A DNA stretch of 64,000 nt from Punica granatum (Eukaryota > Streptophyta > Magnoliopsida > Myrtales > Lythraceae), in assembly GCF_007655135.1 (NCBI RefSeq), contig NC_045128.1, forward strand, positions 42,049,885 to 42,113,884, read 5' to 3'. Below, in pieces: positions 49,807 through 61,729 of the stretch. The notes under the pieces are model-generated. The model was not told the origin of the DNA. It saw only the letters and a list, made by a program, of their open reading frames with translations, and did no database searches. The first letter of the stretch is position 1. Every line of letters begins with the position of its first letter. The translations under genes and the position numbers were made by a program.

Positions 49807-50029
49807 CAGTACGTTTGGTACGTAAAAATCTATTCATATTCTCATAAATATGAATTGTTTTTCTAGGGCCCACCAAATTCTCACATTTACTAGTAATCCA
49901 TATTCTCACCTTCACATTCCCACAATAGTAATAATGTAGATTCCCACTAGAGGAGGAAAGTAGATTGTCACTTTGATGGGAATATACATTACCAGTAATC
50001 ACTGTATCAACAAACTACCAGACGCACTA
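49807..50029. mobile_element. Tourist-like MITE, 223 bases
   Basis: Inverted ends (CAGTACGTTTGGTA at left; TACCAGACGCACTA at right, 11 of 14 complementary) flanked on both sides by TTA. No coding capacity. The TTA duplication and GTTTGGTA end are typical of PIF/Harbinger-type MITEs. Confidence 0.7.
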
Positions 50030-51282
50030 TTAGATTATGATTTGAAGTATACCTATAATTTATACCCATAACTTCTATTGCCTATTCGTCCTCTCACGTT
50101 TCGGTCATCCCCAAAACCCTAACTTCACCTTTAAAGCCCCAAATACCATGTAATGCTAGAATTTCCAATAAAGTAAGCATTGCATGTTGTTCGCAAAGAT
50201 GTCTCATGCTTCTTTTTTTTTTGGGATAAGATTTTGAGAGGTGTCTTAATATATTGGCGAGAGTTATCAAAAAAATATTAGCCGCAGTTTAATCCTGGCC
50301 CTGCCGTTGGCTTCAGCTTGGCTCTATTCCTGAGATATTTATAGTGAACTTCAAACTGTTGCACTGTAGGTAAAATTTTATTATATAGAGCGCAATTAGA
50401 GAACTGCATCTTACTTATTGATGTCGCATGCTTTTGCTTTCGAACAGATATACTGCAATCCCTTCTTTTATCTAGTCGATCGAGAATATATAACAAATTA
50501 AGGTATGAAAAGGTTCGAACTTGCTAAAGAAAATAATAAGATATACATATATTTATTTTAAGTAATTATATAATGTAAATAAAATAAATTATATAAAACA
50601 CATGTTTAGTTTTAAATAATTATACATATATTTCTAATTTTAAATTACCTAATAAAACAAAATAGATATATGAACGAAATGTCATTATTTTTATTTTTTA
50701 TTCATCGATATTTAAGTAAGATAGAATATTTAAAGCAAATTGTATAAAATAATAGAAAATGAATGAACTTGGAGAGAACACGAAATTCTCATGCCCCATA
50801 CTATAGTGCAGCAAACTGCACAAGTTTATTGTATTTATATATTTGTAGATTAGCAATTATTTGCGGGCTCAGTGTAGAGAGAAGGGGTCCCCATGTTTCC
50901 ATCTCTTTTATAGCTAAGGCAGAAACAGCCTCCCCGGGGGATCAAGTCCCTCCAACCCATATTCTGTAAAAGATAAAAGACCTTTTGAATTATCTACCAA
51001 AAAATAAAAAAAAATAAAAAAGAACCTTTTGGATTATATATGCTTGCTCGTCCGGGACACATGCATGCATTGAATTTGAAGCACATGGTTGTAATTTTTA
51101 CCGTTCCTCATTAACATTATCACATGGGATCCGTCCCCATCGAGTTCCCAACTCACCTCACCGTTTATTGCATTTCATCTCCCCCAGGACCGCTCACTAG
51201 TACGTACACGGCCGGTTGTCCACATACACATCCAAAAATATCGTGCGTAGTTCATAATTGGGTAACCGATCGATCATACTGG

Positions 51283-53139
51283 CTAGGTGGCCTTCTGGAG
51301 AGATGTGATCGAGGATGAGGTCCCGGTGATGGAATCGTACCGTTGGAACATGTGAGCAACGAAGAGGAATGCCGTGAGGGTCACGTAGTCCTTGGCAGCA
51401 CACTGCTTGTTCGACTCGCTTGGTGAGCCCGTCTGCGGACCATTGGACCAGTAGAGGTAGTTCAACAGGTCGCTGTTCTGCATGAACCGGTCGGGGTTGA
51501 ACTTCTCCGGGTCATCGAACACCTTCGGGTCTCTCATCACTAGTTTTTGGTACCCGCACAGCAACTCGCCTGGGATATGCGGGTAATAACATGATGATAA
51601 TAAACCGAAATCAATGTTCAGACCGACGGATGAAAGTACTGACTATATTACCTCCACGGTAAGATTAATGCCCAGCATGTATATGCTACGGAATCACAAA
51701 GATCGATCAGGAGCTGACCTTGCTTGATATCGAAAACGGAGTCGTGTGACTTGATCTGGAAATCCTTCCTGGCCCGGGCGAACTGGGTTGGCACGGGCGG
51801 GTTGAGCCGGAGAGTCTCGTACACGACCGACTTCACAAGCTCCATCTCCTTCACAGACTCGAAGCTCAGCTCTGCGCCCGGCCCTCCCAGCTTCTCCCTG
51901 ACCTCCTTTCTCAGCCTCTCCTGCAGGCCCGTTTTGTCGCTTGCTATGGCATTCACGAGAGCAGGGAGGAAGATCGAGAAGCCACCGAAGGCATTGAAGC
52001 CGAGGATGAAGAGGAGGTTGTGGATAGCCTCCTCGTGGCTCAGCCCGAACTCAGTCTTCCCTCTCTCGATGGCTTCCTTGCCTTCCTTTTCCACGAACTC
52101 GTAGAGCTTCCTGTAGTCTCCTCGGACGAGGGCGAAAGGGTACGCCCACGAGTGGAGAAAGATCTCCGTTAAAGGTTGTAATGCACCTGCAATAATGCCT
52201 ATTAGAGACGGATATAATACTGAATTTTCAATTTCATTGTATATATGATGATTTTGAGCAATAACTATTAGCTAGCTAGTACCGATGTAGATTGTAGGGA
52301 GGAGCTGGAGGCCGAGCCATTTGTCGATCATGGTGTAGCCGGAGTCAGAGATCTCGGGGTTGGAAGCGGGGTCTGCGCCGACCAAGGCCTTGGAGAGGAA
52401 GTGGAAGAGGAACTTTTGGAGGGGAAAGAGGTAACTGGCGGAGCCGTCCTTGGCCATGGCGGCGTCTACGGTGTCCCACATCGTCCCGAGATTCAACACC
52501 ATCTCATTCATCCACACCCTCGAGCTCCTCTTCAGTATGTCCAATGCAAAGTTCTTTACCTGTCAAATGTTTTACGTACCTAATTAACCCCAACAGAATT
52601 AATCCCATTGGATCGTGACATGAGGCATATACACACGCGCGCGCGCGCGCACACACCTTGGCGTGCTGCGGCTCCGCCGTATCAAGATACGCGCAAACCC
52701 TGATGTCACCGGTGTACTTGACACTTGGCATGAAATCTCCGACGAGGACGTTCCTCTTCTCCATGATCTCCATGTCGAAGAGGTGCGAGAAGGACTCGCA
52801 GTCGAGGACGGCCACGACGTTGGGGTTGACGTTGAGGAAGAAGGGGAAGGCGGGGGGCACGTTGGTGCGGAACACGGTGCTCTTGTACTTGTCGATCCGC
52901 TTCCGGAAGAAGGTCTCGGGGCCCTGGAACCAGAAGTAGTCAAGCCGATCCGAGATGGGGCCGAGCAGCGGCCATCCGTAGCTGCCGGGGATGGTCCGAA
53001 GTGGGAGGGAGGTGGTCGAGGGCGGAGGCGGTTGTGGGGACGGAGAGATAGACTGGGAGGAGGAAGAGAAAGGGGATGGCTGGGATATGCTCATGACTTT
53101 GGTCATCATGGTCGTGGACATGGACGTAGACATAGACAT
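51283..53139 (-). CDS. HPL: Fatty-acid hydroperoxide lyase, CYP74B type
   Basis: Atypical cytochrome P450 that cleaves 13-hydroperoxides of linolenic and linoleic acid to C6 aldehydes (green-leaf volatiles) and C12 oxo-acids without needing oxygen or a reductase; usually plastid-associated. Exons 53139-52657, 52559-52283, 52186-51719 and 51569-51283 join to 504 aa. A Ser/Pro-rich N-terminus of about 45 residues looks like a transit peptide. Then come PLRTIPGSYGWPLLGPISDR and MPSVKYTGDIRVCAYLD, which fit CYP74B better than allene oxide synthase. The helix-I region GFNAFGGFSIFLP lacks the usual P450 threonine, as in CYP74. ETLR is the ExxR motif. SNKQCAAKD holds the heme cysteine near residue 466. 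Intron 1 starts directly in a GT/GC microsatellite. Product identity rests on remembered family signatures. Confidence 0.87.
52631..52656 (+). repeat. AC/GC microsatellite abutting the HPL exon 1 donor
   Basis: An alternating purine-pyrimidine run (ACACAC, then GCGC repeats, then ACACAC) whose last bases are the reverse complement of the intron 1 donor. The splice donor GT is therefore the first dinucleotide of the repeat in the sense direction. Confidence 0.85.
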
Positions 53140-53200
53140 GGTGTGCTAGCTAAAGCTAAAAGCCCAACTGGGTTTTCAGACAGCTTCTCATATTATCTTG

Positions 53201-53201
<1 letters not shown>

Positions 53202-53233
<32 letters not shown>
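53202..53233. repeat. TA microsatellite upstream of HPL
   Basis: About 16 TA repeats lie 63-94 bases before the HPL AUG on the minus strand. It occupies the region where a TATA element would be expected, so the real TATA position cannot be told apart. Confidence 0.85.
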
Positions 53234-53235
<2 letters not shown>

Positions 53236-54059
53236 ATTTGTTTTGTGTCTCTGGTCCTGAGGAAGAGAGAGGAGGAAGAGATGAATTGCATAACACATGC
53301 ACATGGACAAATTAGATCACGCTCAAAAGTGACACGATTTTAAATAATATTTGTTTCGCTATAATACGGAGTCAGATCATGCTCAAAACTCAAAAGTGAT
53401 ATTTTTAATTTATTTATTTAGTAAGTTAAGATAATTTTTTATTACGGAGTCAGATCGGTCATCATTGCCCGAAGATACTTCCAAAAGGTTTTACATTATA
53501 CAGAGAGTACATTTTTGTGGAAAGCTGTACTGTATAAGTACCGCTCTAAAGTCTCGACACAGTCATCCATACTGCCAGCAGATTTCTTTGTCGACGTCCC
53601 ATATTTTTTAATGAGTAATTTTAACCCATACACTCTTCTGGGAAATCGATATCGTGTAGGCAACGCTCCAAAATCATTTCTTTTTTCGATTATAAAAAAA
53701 ATTCATATATTTTATAAATGAAAATGAAAATAAAAGCTAAATAAGAGATGCTCCGCTGATGAAAATTAAATCTAAAATATTTAGATTATTAAGGTGAGAA
53801 TTTGTACGATTTTACTACTGTCCCTTTTTCTCCCAAAATCAATGTCAACTTAAATCAGGTAATTTTTCTAACTCTGGGGGATAACTGAGCTAACGTCCTC
53901 TCCCATTTTACTGGATTGCATGCCTTACTTATAATTGAAAAGAAAAACTCCTCTGATTAAAAAAAAGAAAAAAAGAAAATTCCTCTCCCATTCCTTAGTT
54001 TGGAGATAATTTATGATGATTTTATCTTACACCGTGGGGTGGAACCACACCAATAATGA

Positions 54060-54890
54060 GGCACTAATTAGATTGCGACAAATAGGAGAATGAGTGTTTA
54101 TCACTCGAATGATTACTATGATCATTCTTAACCGAGATAATTTTATTGACTTTTACTCACCGTATATTGCAAAGTAAAATCATTTAGCTTGCATTTGATT
54201 TTTGAGTTAGATAAGTGATCCAACCCAATTTGATTTCGTGTAATGATTTTAAGTATTGACAAATATATTTATGTATGAGAATATATATATATATATATAT
54301 GTATTTATGTATATATATATATGTGTGAAAGTAAATGAAAAATTTATTAATAAAAAGTTAATTATAAAAAGTAAATCAGAAATTTATTATTAAAAAGTCA
54401 ATGATAAAAAATAGTTATGAAAAAATATGAGTAAGAAATTATTATTAAATGACATAAAAAGGCAAAACAATAATGATTATAGTGTTGAATTTGAGAAATA
54501 ATAGAGTTAAATTGAGTAAAATTATTACTTGAAAAACAAACTAAGCATATTTTCTAACAGTTTATAAATAGAGATGGTAGATAAAGAACAATAAGAAACA
54601 TGACTTAAACTTTGCAACACAAACTCCCTCTCAAACCGACGCGCCGATTATAATTTTCGGTAAAAAAAAAGGTACCAATTAGATTGCAACAAATAGGAGA
54701 ATGAGCGTTAATCATTCGAATAATTACTATAATTATTCTTAATCGATTTAATTTTATTGATTCTTACCCACTATGTATTACAAAGTATAAACATTTAAAA
54801 TTTTCTAGCAGTTTATAGATAGAGATTGTACATAAAGAAGAATAAGAAACATGACTTAAACTTTGCAACACAAATTCCTCTCAAACCGAT
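54060..54890 (+). repeat. Local two-part direct duplication
   Basis: Block X at 54066-54180 (AATTAGATTGCGACAAATAG...) recurs at 54671-54795. Block Y at 54551-54640 (AACATGACTTAAACTTTGCA...) recurs at 54807-54890. The order X-Y-X-Y with a much shorter second X-Y gap indicates a duplication of about 600 bases followed by a deletion in the second copy, or an insertion in the first. Non-coding. Confidence 0.75.
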
Positions 54891-56599
54891 CTGAATGTCG
54901 AGTTAATCGTTTATTGTTCCACTGGAAATTAATTCATCTTCGACCATCTAGCAACAAATCGAATTGATTTCAGTCACTCAAATTGTTTTCATAATCTGTC
55001 ATGCTAACTAAACGCATTATGGCCTCTAACGGTTCTTAGGATGAACTACATTTTGGGTACGCATTTCTGCCATATTGAGTATAATCACAAACCGTGGATG
55101 TTTTTCGCAACTTATAGGTTGGCAAATCAAATCAAAACTTCTCAGCAAGTTGTTTTGTTGTTTCATCATTTAATGATTGATTAGTCGTTTGCAGTCAAAT
55201 TTTTACTGCAAGTTAGAAACAATACTTCATCAATTCGTTAAGCCGAAAATTTTCCTTAATCGTGGCCTTAGGAAATGGCAATCGGCCAGCCAAGCTTGAT
55301 GATTAAACGAGGAAAATTGCCTTCGAATATTAACAATTAAATGATGGGAATTTTGATTTTTTTATTTTATTAAGGAAATTAACTAATCATTAAACGAGGA
55401 AATGTCAGAAGTTTCTGTATCAATCATATGTAGGGACTCAACATCGACAATTGAATTTTATACGTAACAGTGATCCAACTTCGAAGTACACGTCCCTGGA
55501 AAAGAATTTAATTATTAATTAATTATAAGTTATTAAAGTCTTGTTCAATTGAATCAGTTCAAAGTAGGCACCTCTCCCAAAAAAAAAGTATAAAGTTGGC
55601 CAAAAAAAGAAAAAATAAAATCCCGTATGCTGACGAAAAAAAAAACTGCACCCCACACATTATGAAAACCCTCATTAAAGTTTCTTTTTTGGATTTGGGT
55701 TCATAATTGACTTAGATAAAGTGCCCGAACGTTGCCGTAGATAAAAGTTATTCAATCAATAATTATATGATTATAATTTATATAATATCCAATATAACAC
55801 ATAATCTCAACATAGTAGTTTTAATTGTTAAAAGAATTTTAAATTTCTTATATGGTATGTTCATTAATATATGTTTTACGATGTACAAGCTAAAATCTTT
55901 TTATGATTTGTCTAAATTTTAATTTTAATATTTTTTATATTTTGTTAGGCCATTTTTTAGACCAATATTTGTTAGGATATTGAAATACATGAAAAGAATT
56001 TATTTGATATTTTTAACAAGTAGAATACTATTATGATATATCATGACTTATTATATAATAAGGCACACAAAAAAAATATTCGGTGCTCAAAATTACTTTC
56101 AAATATCTATCATTATAAAAAAAGTATTAAATGAATTACCAAAAAGGTTTTATTATATTTTAAAAACTTTAATAATTCTCAAGAAATCGCATATATAATC
56201 AATTAATTAATTAATTTCCAAAGAAATAAGAAAGTTTCTCTCTCTTAATACCCAAATTAGCCTAGAACACATATTTGGGCAAGAAAAGAAAAAATACTTG
56301 AAGTTATCCTTTATTAAGTCACTTTTCTTTCTATAAACATATAATCTGATTTTTACTTATTCTAAAAGGTATTACATATCATTATAATTTTATTTACGAC
56401 GTTAAATCAATTGTTAATAATTGCTATATTCTTCTTTAATAATTTTTTACTACGCCTATGAAAAGAAGAGAAAACACTTCAAATCAATTATGTATATGAG
56501 AAAAGTAGCAAAAACAATGGTGAAAAATGTCTAAATACGTCCTAAGTTATGTAAGATTAGAACTCCATATCGAGCACCTTGTACTTATATGTGATCGAA

Positions 56600-56800
56600 T
56601 TATAATATGTCACGTAAACTTGTAGAGTGTTCGTGAGAGTCATGAAGAATAGTCGGTCGAAATTTGGACACTCTTCGTTATTAAAAAAAAAAGCGTCTAG
56701 CCAAATTATAATTGCCCTGCAAACTTGTAGGGTATTCATAGGAGTCGTGAAAAATAGTCGATTGAAGTTCGAATACCTTTCGTTATTAAAAAGAAAACAC
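56600..56800 (+). repeat. Imperfect tandem repeat, unit about 110 bases
   Basis: The phrase from ACTTGTAGAGTGTTCGTGAG to CTTCGTTATTAAAAA at 56617-56690 is repeated with changes at 56723-56792. A weaker third piece (CACTTTTCGTTATCAATAAA) follows near 56830. Frames on both strands are by-products of the repeat. Confidence 0.7.
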
Positions 56801-57058
56801 ACACATATAAATAGTTGGCTGAAACTACATCACTTTTCGTTATCAATAAAAAAAAGCGCGTGTCTGAATTATAATTGTCCGATGAACTCTTCATATAAAA
56901 AATTCATATTAAATATTATAATTTAAAGAAATTAAAAGGGAAGTGACTGCGGGTGGGAAAAGTCCACCTACTCGCCACCTCCTTCCAACGAACCTGTAAT
57001 CATATCCTTATATAATAATTACGTTTCGATCACATGGGCTTTATATTTGGAGTCTTTG

Positions 57059-58157
57059 CCCATAATAATCTTATTTTTAATCTATTAACCATTATAATTT
57101 TCCCTAAAATTTATTTTCCCAAAATAGTATTATGTAATCTTTTATTTTTTTTAAAAGTCCTTGAAACCTTTCATTTTTTTATTTAAAGTCCCTTCCGAAA
57201 ATTAATATGGTTCAATTCGGGTTCAACGTTATAAATCCAAACTGTAATCACTTTACAAGGAAAATTTGAATCAAATATATAAGGTTCTTTTTTTGTTTAG
57301 CTGAATTTTTTTAAAAGTATATATTAAATGTTAGATAAAATTAATAAGTTTGGCTTAATAGGACGAATTATTATGAGTCAAACCATAAATTAGATCGATT
57401 TTAGTGAATATTAGTGTTGGTGGTGTTTTATTTTTCAATTGTTTGAGTTATTGTACTTATTTCAATAAACATATTATTTTAGTTATTTTATCTTTTTTTT
57501 GTAGAAAATTAATTTTAATTAAAGTGCTTCAATTCGATGAACCGTGATTAATAATTAATCGAATTGCTTTGCTTTTTGGTTAAAATCCTTACTAAAAACC
57601 TTAACTTATTCTAACCAGATAAGGTTTTTAACCAAAAAGCAATTCCATTAATGATTTATTTTTATTGTATTCAATCCAATTAATCATAGTTTACCGAAAT
57701 AAACTACTTTAAGTAAAATTAATTTTCTAAAAAAACTAAATAACTGTACAAATTGAAAAATAAAAAAGCACTAATACTAATAACCACTAAAATTGATTTT
57801 AATTTATTGTTTGATCATAACAATTGCGTAATTAAGGTAAATCCCTTTATTTTATCTAAGATTTAATATATATATATATATATATATTCAAAAAAAATTG
57901 GCTAATCAGATGAACAAAGAACAGGTGATATTTGATTCGATTTTTCCTTGTAAAGTGATTACAGTTTGATTTTTTAACCTCAAAACCGAATTGAACTATA
58001 TTAATTTTTGAACGGGACTTGAAATAAAACAATGAAAAAGTTTCAGGAACTTTTGAAACAAATGAAAGATAGCATAAGACTATTTTAAAAAATAGATTTC
58101 GGAGAAGATTATATCATTATAATGGGAAATAACTTCAAAAATAAGATTATTATGGGA
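57059..58157. mobile_element. Large foldback (inverted-repeat) element
   Basis: Two arms of roughly 530 bases face each other around a centre near 57605. The left end CCCATAATAATCTTATTTTT is matched in reverse by AAAAATAAGATTATTATGGG at the right end. Further matched blocks include CTGTAATCACTTTACAAGGAAAA at 57240 against its reverse complement near 57945, and GGTTAAAATCCTTACTAAAAACCTTA against TAAGGTTTTTAACC at the centre. Arms look about 75-85% alike by eye. No coding capacity and no clear target duplication. It could be a foldback transposon or an old inverted duplication. Confidence 0.8.
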
Positions 58158-58796
58158 AAATACTTTTATAATTGTGTCCATCTTCCATTCTTTCGTAACA
58201 TGTAATGAAAAAAATTGAAACAAGTGTCATGAGGTTTTTTTCCCCTCTCCGCAACACTTGACATAAATTTAGAAATTTATGAACGTCTCTTAATAATTCA
58301 AATTGGAATCGAGATAAAAAAATTTCAATGATGATTTTTTTTATTTACAAGAATATCATGGTAACTTTAAAAAATCAGCTAACTTTTGACTATAGTGTGC
58401 GTGTATATGTCTATGTACGTGGGAGAGAGGCTTCACTCGAAAATGTATGATAAATTGCATTCTTGCAGTGTCTTTGATTACCTTGCTCTAGAGGGAGAAA
58501 TCATGATGAACTCTTGTTGGGGATTAGGCATTGTCCTGATCAGTGCATATTTGTCACAAGTTAGGCCTCAGTCAATCATAAAGATTGGCCTAGTTTGTTA
58601 TGTAACAACCGCACCAATTAAATGTGACCACGATGAAATCCTTTTATGTATGCAATATGGTTCTAAGAAATCGAGTCTCCAAAATATTGAACTTTTTTTC
58701 TTTTTCTAAATAAAAAATTAAGTTGGATTATTAGCCCGTTGTAACTACTCCGATTAAGGGAACCTAACAGTCACGGAATGTTCATTTCGTCATTAC

Positions 58797-58980
58797 TTGC
58801 TGAGACTTTAGCTCAACTTGGTTACCGCAGCCCTACCAACACACTAGTGAATTAAGTTCGAGGCTCACTGGATCAAACATTATATGCCGGTCACCGACAT
58901 CCCATAATACACTCACATGGTGACGAACTCTACGTTTTCAGTGTGATTTAAACTCATAATATTCAAATAAAGCGCTTGAA
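58797..58980 (+). mobile_element. SINE-like element with tRNA promoter boxes
   Basis: TAGCTCAACTTGG (58810) resembles a Pol III A box and AAGTTCGAGGCTC (58854) a B box, spaced 44 bases apart as in tRNA-derived SINEs. No cloverleaf can be drawn, so it is not a working tRNA. The 3' end is not clear. Confidence 0.45.
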
Positions 58981-59699
58981 ATTTATTTACTAAACCACCG
59001 TAGGGGTGGTAATATTGAACTTAACCGGTAACCAAGTTCCAGGAGATGAATTATACCTATCTCCGTACCTTTTTTTTCTTTTTCTTTTTTTCCCTTCATC
59101 CTGTGGAACTGTATATATATCATCATCTGGAATCTATGAGTGTACGTAGACGTTTGTAGAGTGAGACCCACCTAAAATTTGTCGGTTTCTTTACGCTCGG
59201 CTGTTAAAACGTGGCACATGATATAATTGCGAGTCCAATCAATTTGGGCATCAAATATGTAGGTTGACTTGTATTAGTATGTCATGACGTCACCGGAAAA
59301 GGGTTTAATTTTATTTCTCTTTTTTTTTTTCCTGAATCGCCAGAGACGGGATTAATTTGTATTATCCATTCAGCGAAAAAAGAGACGAGTTTAATTTATA
59401 GTCCGCATAATGATACAAATTAATGTCAATATGCAGCACGATAAAGCAAAACTATGGCTTTTCTTTCAAGCATATGAACAACGTGGGGAACCTGTGCATG
59501 TGACGGGCTCAGACTCATAGCCTATAAGACACCAGCGCCTTTGATAACAAAATAAAATTATGATTTTATTTGATTTGATTTTAAATTTTTAAAAATTAAA
59601 AATTGATTCATAATTTTTTTATTTTTTCAAAAACTGCCCAATTCCCCTCCTTCCACTCAACTCCCTCTCTTTCCTCATTTTCTTTTCCTTCCATCACCA

Positions 59700-59890
59700 C
59701 GAAAACGAACCGGCTGATGGCCATCAAGAGGCTGAGCCTCCAGAGGAGTTCGAGGGTGAAGCTCAACTTAACGGCTCCCTCAGAGCCTAGATTGAGGCCT
59801 CGCATGTTCTACTTCGTGTGCGACTCCTACTTTGGTTGCGATCAGGAGTACAAGTTCTCTCTCGATGTTGGGGAGACCATGGATGTCAAT
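59700..59890 (+). pseudogene. Fragment resembling the C-terminus of spliceosomal helicase BRR2
   Basis: The frame encodes TNRLMAIKRLSLQRSSRVKL, NLTAPSEP and FYFVCDSYFGCDQEYKFSLD, which resembles the last residues of the plant U5 snRNP helicase BRR2 (end of the second Sec63-like domain), as I remember it. BRR2 is over 2000 aa; nothing else of it is visible here. The open frame (59603-59947) has an unrelated N-terminus and ends soon after. Probably a captured or retrocopied gene fragment. Confidence 0.55.
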
Positions 59891-61666
59891 GATGCCAACA
59901 ACGATGATGGTGGATGGGAGGATGGCCTGGGCTGCCGATCCCGATGAGGTTGTCCCAATCATTAAGGGTCCAATAGAGGAGGCGAAAGGAGATCTCGGCT
60001 CTCCCAATTTTTGGGATTTCGTCAAATTGAAATCTTAGGTAAAATTTGGTTCGATTTCTTGTTGGAGGTTCGTCAAATCGAAATCTTAGACTCACCATGA
60101 CTGGAGAACTATTACCATGAGTTGTAGTTGGCTTGTCGTGGATGGGACGGTCATGGAAGTGAAGTGACTAGTTAGAGAAGAGAGAAGAAGGGCACCAAGA
60201 ACATCATCTTCTTCACCCTCTTAATAAGGCAGCATTAATGAAATGGTAAAATCTAACAGGGGATTAACGAGGAGACTTGGCTCACAGTTTATTATAACTC
60301 ATAGAGTCCCATTAAAGTAAGAACTCTCTTTATTGCCTATCCACAACGCTCATTAATTACACTTACTAAATTAATATATCCACTAGTATGTGTTCATGAT
60401 ATTGCAACGCATATTAGCTCGCACACAACGGACACGAACACAGATAGCAAGCTCCCTATTATCGCACTTGGGAAGGAACCGAAATGTCAACTCGTGACAA
60501 GAGCTAACTGCTTAATTGTGATTTTTATAAGAGAAGCTTAATTGTAAGAATTCGTAATTGAATTATTATATACGTGCCCCTTGAGAAGATTTATAGTACG
60601 ATAACTTTAAAGTGGTTGCATCGTATAATCAAAGTAAATTACTGCAATTTTAGTAAATTAGTTTAAATTTCTAATAATCGAAATAAATTACTGCAATTTT
60701 AGAATGGGAAAGGATGCACTCGTTCTTCTCGTCCAAGATACCTAGCTAGGAGTCACCAAGGGCCCTTCTCCATGGAGTGGTCCACTCGATCTGTCGCTTG
60801 GGTTCAGTACAGGGTGCGTGGGGCTGGCAACGAACTAGTCGGCAAACAGAAGCATCCCCATAGAAGTCGTGTGCCATGATGTGGCAAGGTGAGATATTTG
60901 TGAATAAGCACGAAACTCGTAGTCGGCCAACATTAAAGCGTTAGTCGATGTCACGACCCATCACAACCACATAACACTTCGGTTGTACTATCTGCCTCCC
61001 TGATCCAAAGTAGGACGATCAATGTCCTTAAATGGTCTTGCTGTATTATTGAAACACGGCTTGGATTTAGATAGGGGCCAGTCCCGTGAAAGAGAGAACG
61101 CAGAATATTTTGGCCACAACTTAGGCTTCAGATATTATAGATATTTTATCGTTTGTTAACCCAACATTCAACTCCACAGCCTCTGAATTATTGAAAAAAA
61201 AAATCACTTTCGCAACCCAAAGAACATGGCGTGTTATTGCTCGTGTTCAACGTGAGTTCATGAGCACTGCTTGGTTGCATCATTAAAGAACTGGAAGGCC
61301 AGTTCCGTGATTAGAAGCGAGACGATAGCTTTAAAGTCGAATTAATTTGAATTTGAAAAAAAAAATAGCGCGAGGAACATCCAGTTTTTTTCTTCTCTCT
61401 CTTTCCTAGTCCAATAAGAAACTATAAAGCTCGTTTGGGGTAGAAAATCGGAAGTTCTTCGATGACTTATCGAGGTAATTGTCGGGCATTGCATGGAAGG
61501 TTAGGGAGAACTTCGCAACAAAAGGAGAAACAGGAGGATGACTCATGAAAATCCATTCATCCATGATACCATGGAAAATGGAAAGGGCCTGATGAGGGAT
61601 CGATCTTTCATATTTGCCCTTTTTGTTGGTTTCTGCTTTCACATTGTTACATAGGATGGGAACGCT

Positions 61667-61729
61667 GGACCACGGTTGAGGGAGACGTACCGGATAGGAC
61701 CGGTGGACCACAGTTGAGGGAGACGTACC
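61667..61729 (+). repeat. Tandem pair, period 37
   Basis: GGACCACGGTTGAGGGAGAC at 61667 is repeated with one change at 61704. Isolated, with no further copies nearby. Confidence 0.8.

Larger units (their letters stand above)
48660..51282. other. Intergenic region with small mobile elements
   Basis: No coding region recognised. It contains MITE-like elements at 49079 and 49807, a possible SINE remnant at about 49425-49545 (TGGTGCAGTGGCGCG then GTTCAATTTT), and a GGTTCGGTTC-rich stretch at 49557-49740. The region 50210-51110 is very AT-rich and appears empty. Confidence 0.5.

Noticed and set aside
52663..53343. 226-codon frame on the plus strand over the HPL gene
   Set aside because: It lies antisense to HPL exon 1, where GC-rich codons keep the opposite strand open; HPL has clear family motifs.
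56557..56926. Two opposing short genes in the 110-base repeat
   Set aside because: Frames arise from the imperfect tandem repeat and lack any family similarity.
58386..58709. 107-codon plus-strand frame
   Set aside because: No recognisable domain, ends in a poly-T-coded phenylalanine run, and sits in AT-rich intergenic DNA.
58797..58880. tRNA gene suggested by A-box and B-box matches
   Set aside because: No acceptor stem or cloverleaf can be formed, so it was recorded as SINE-like instead.
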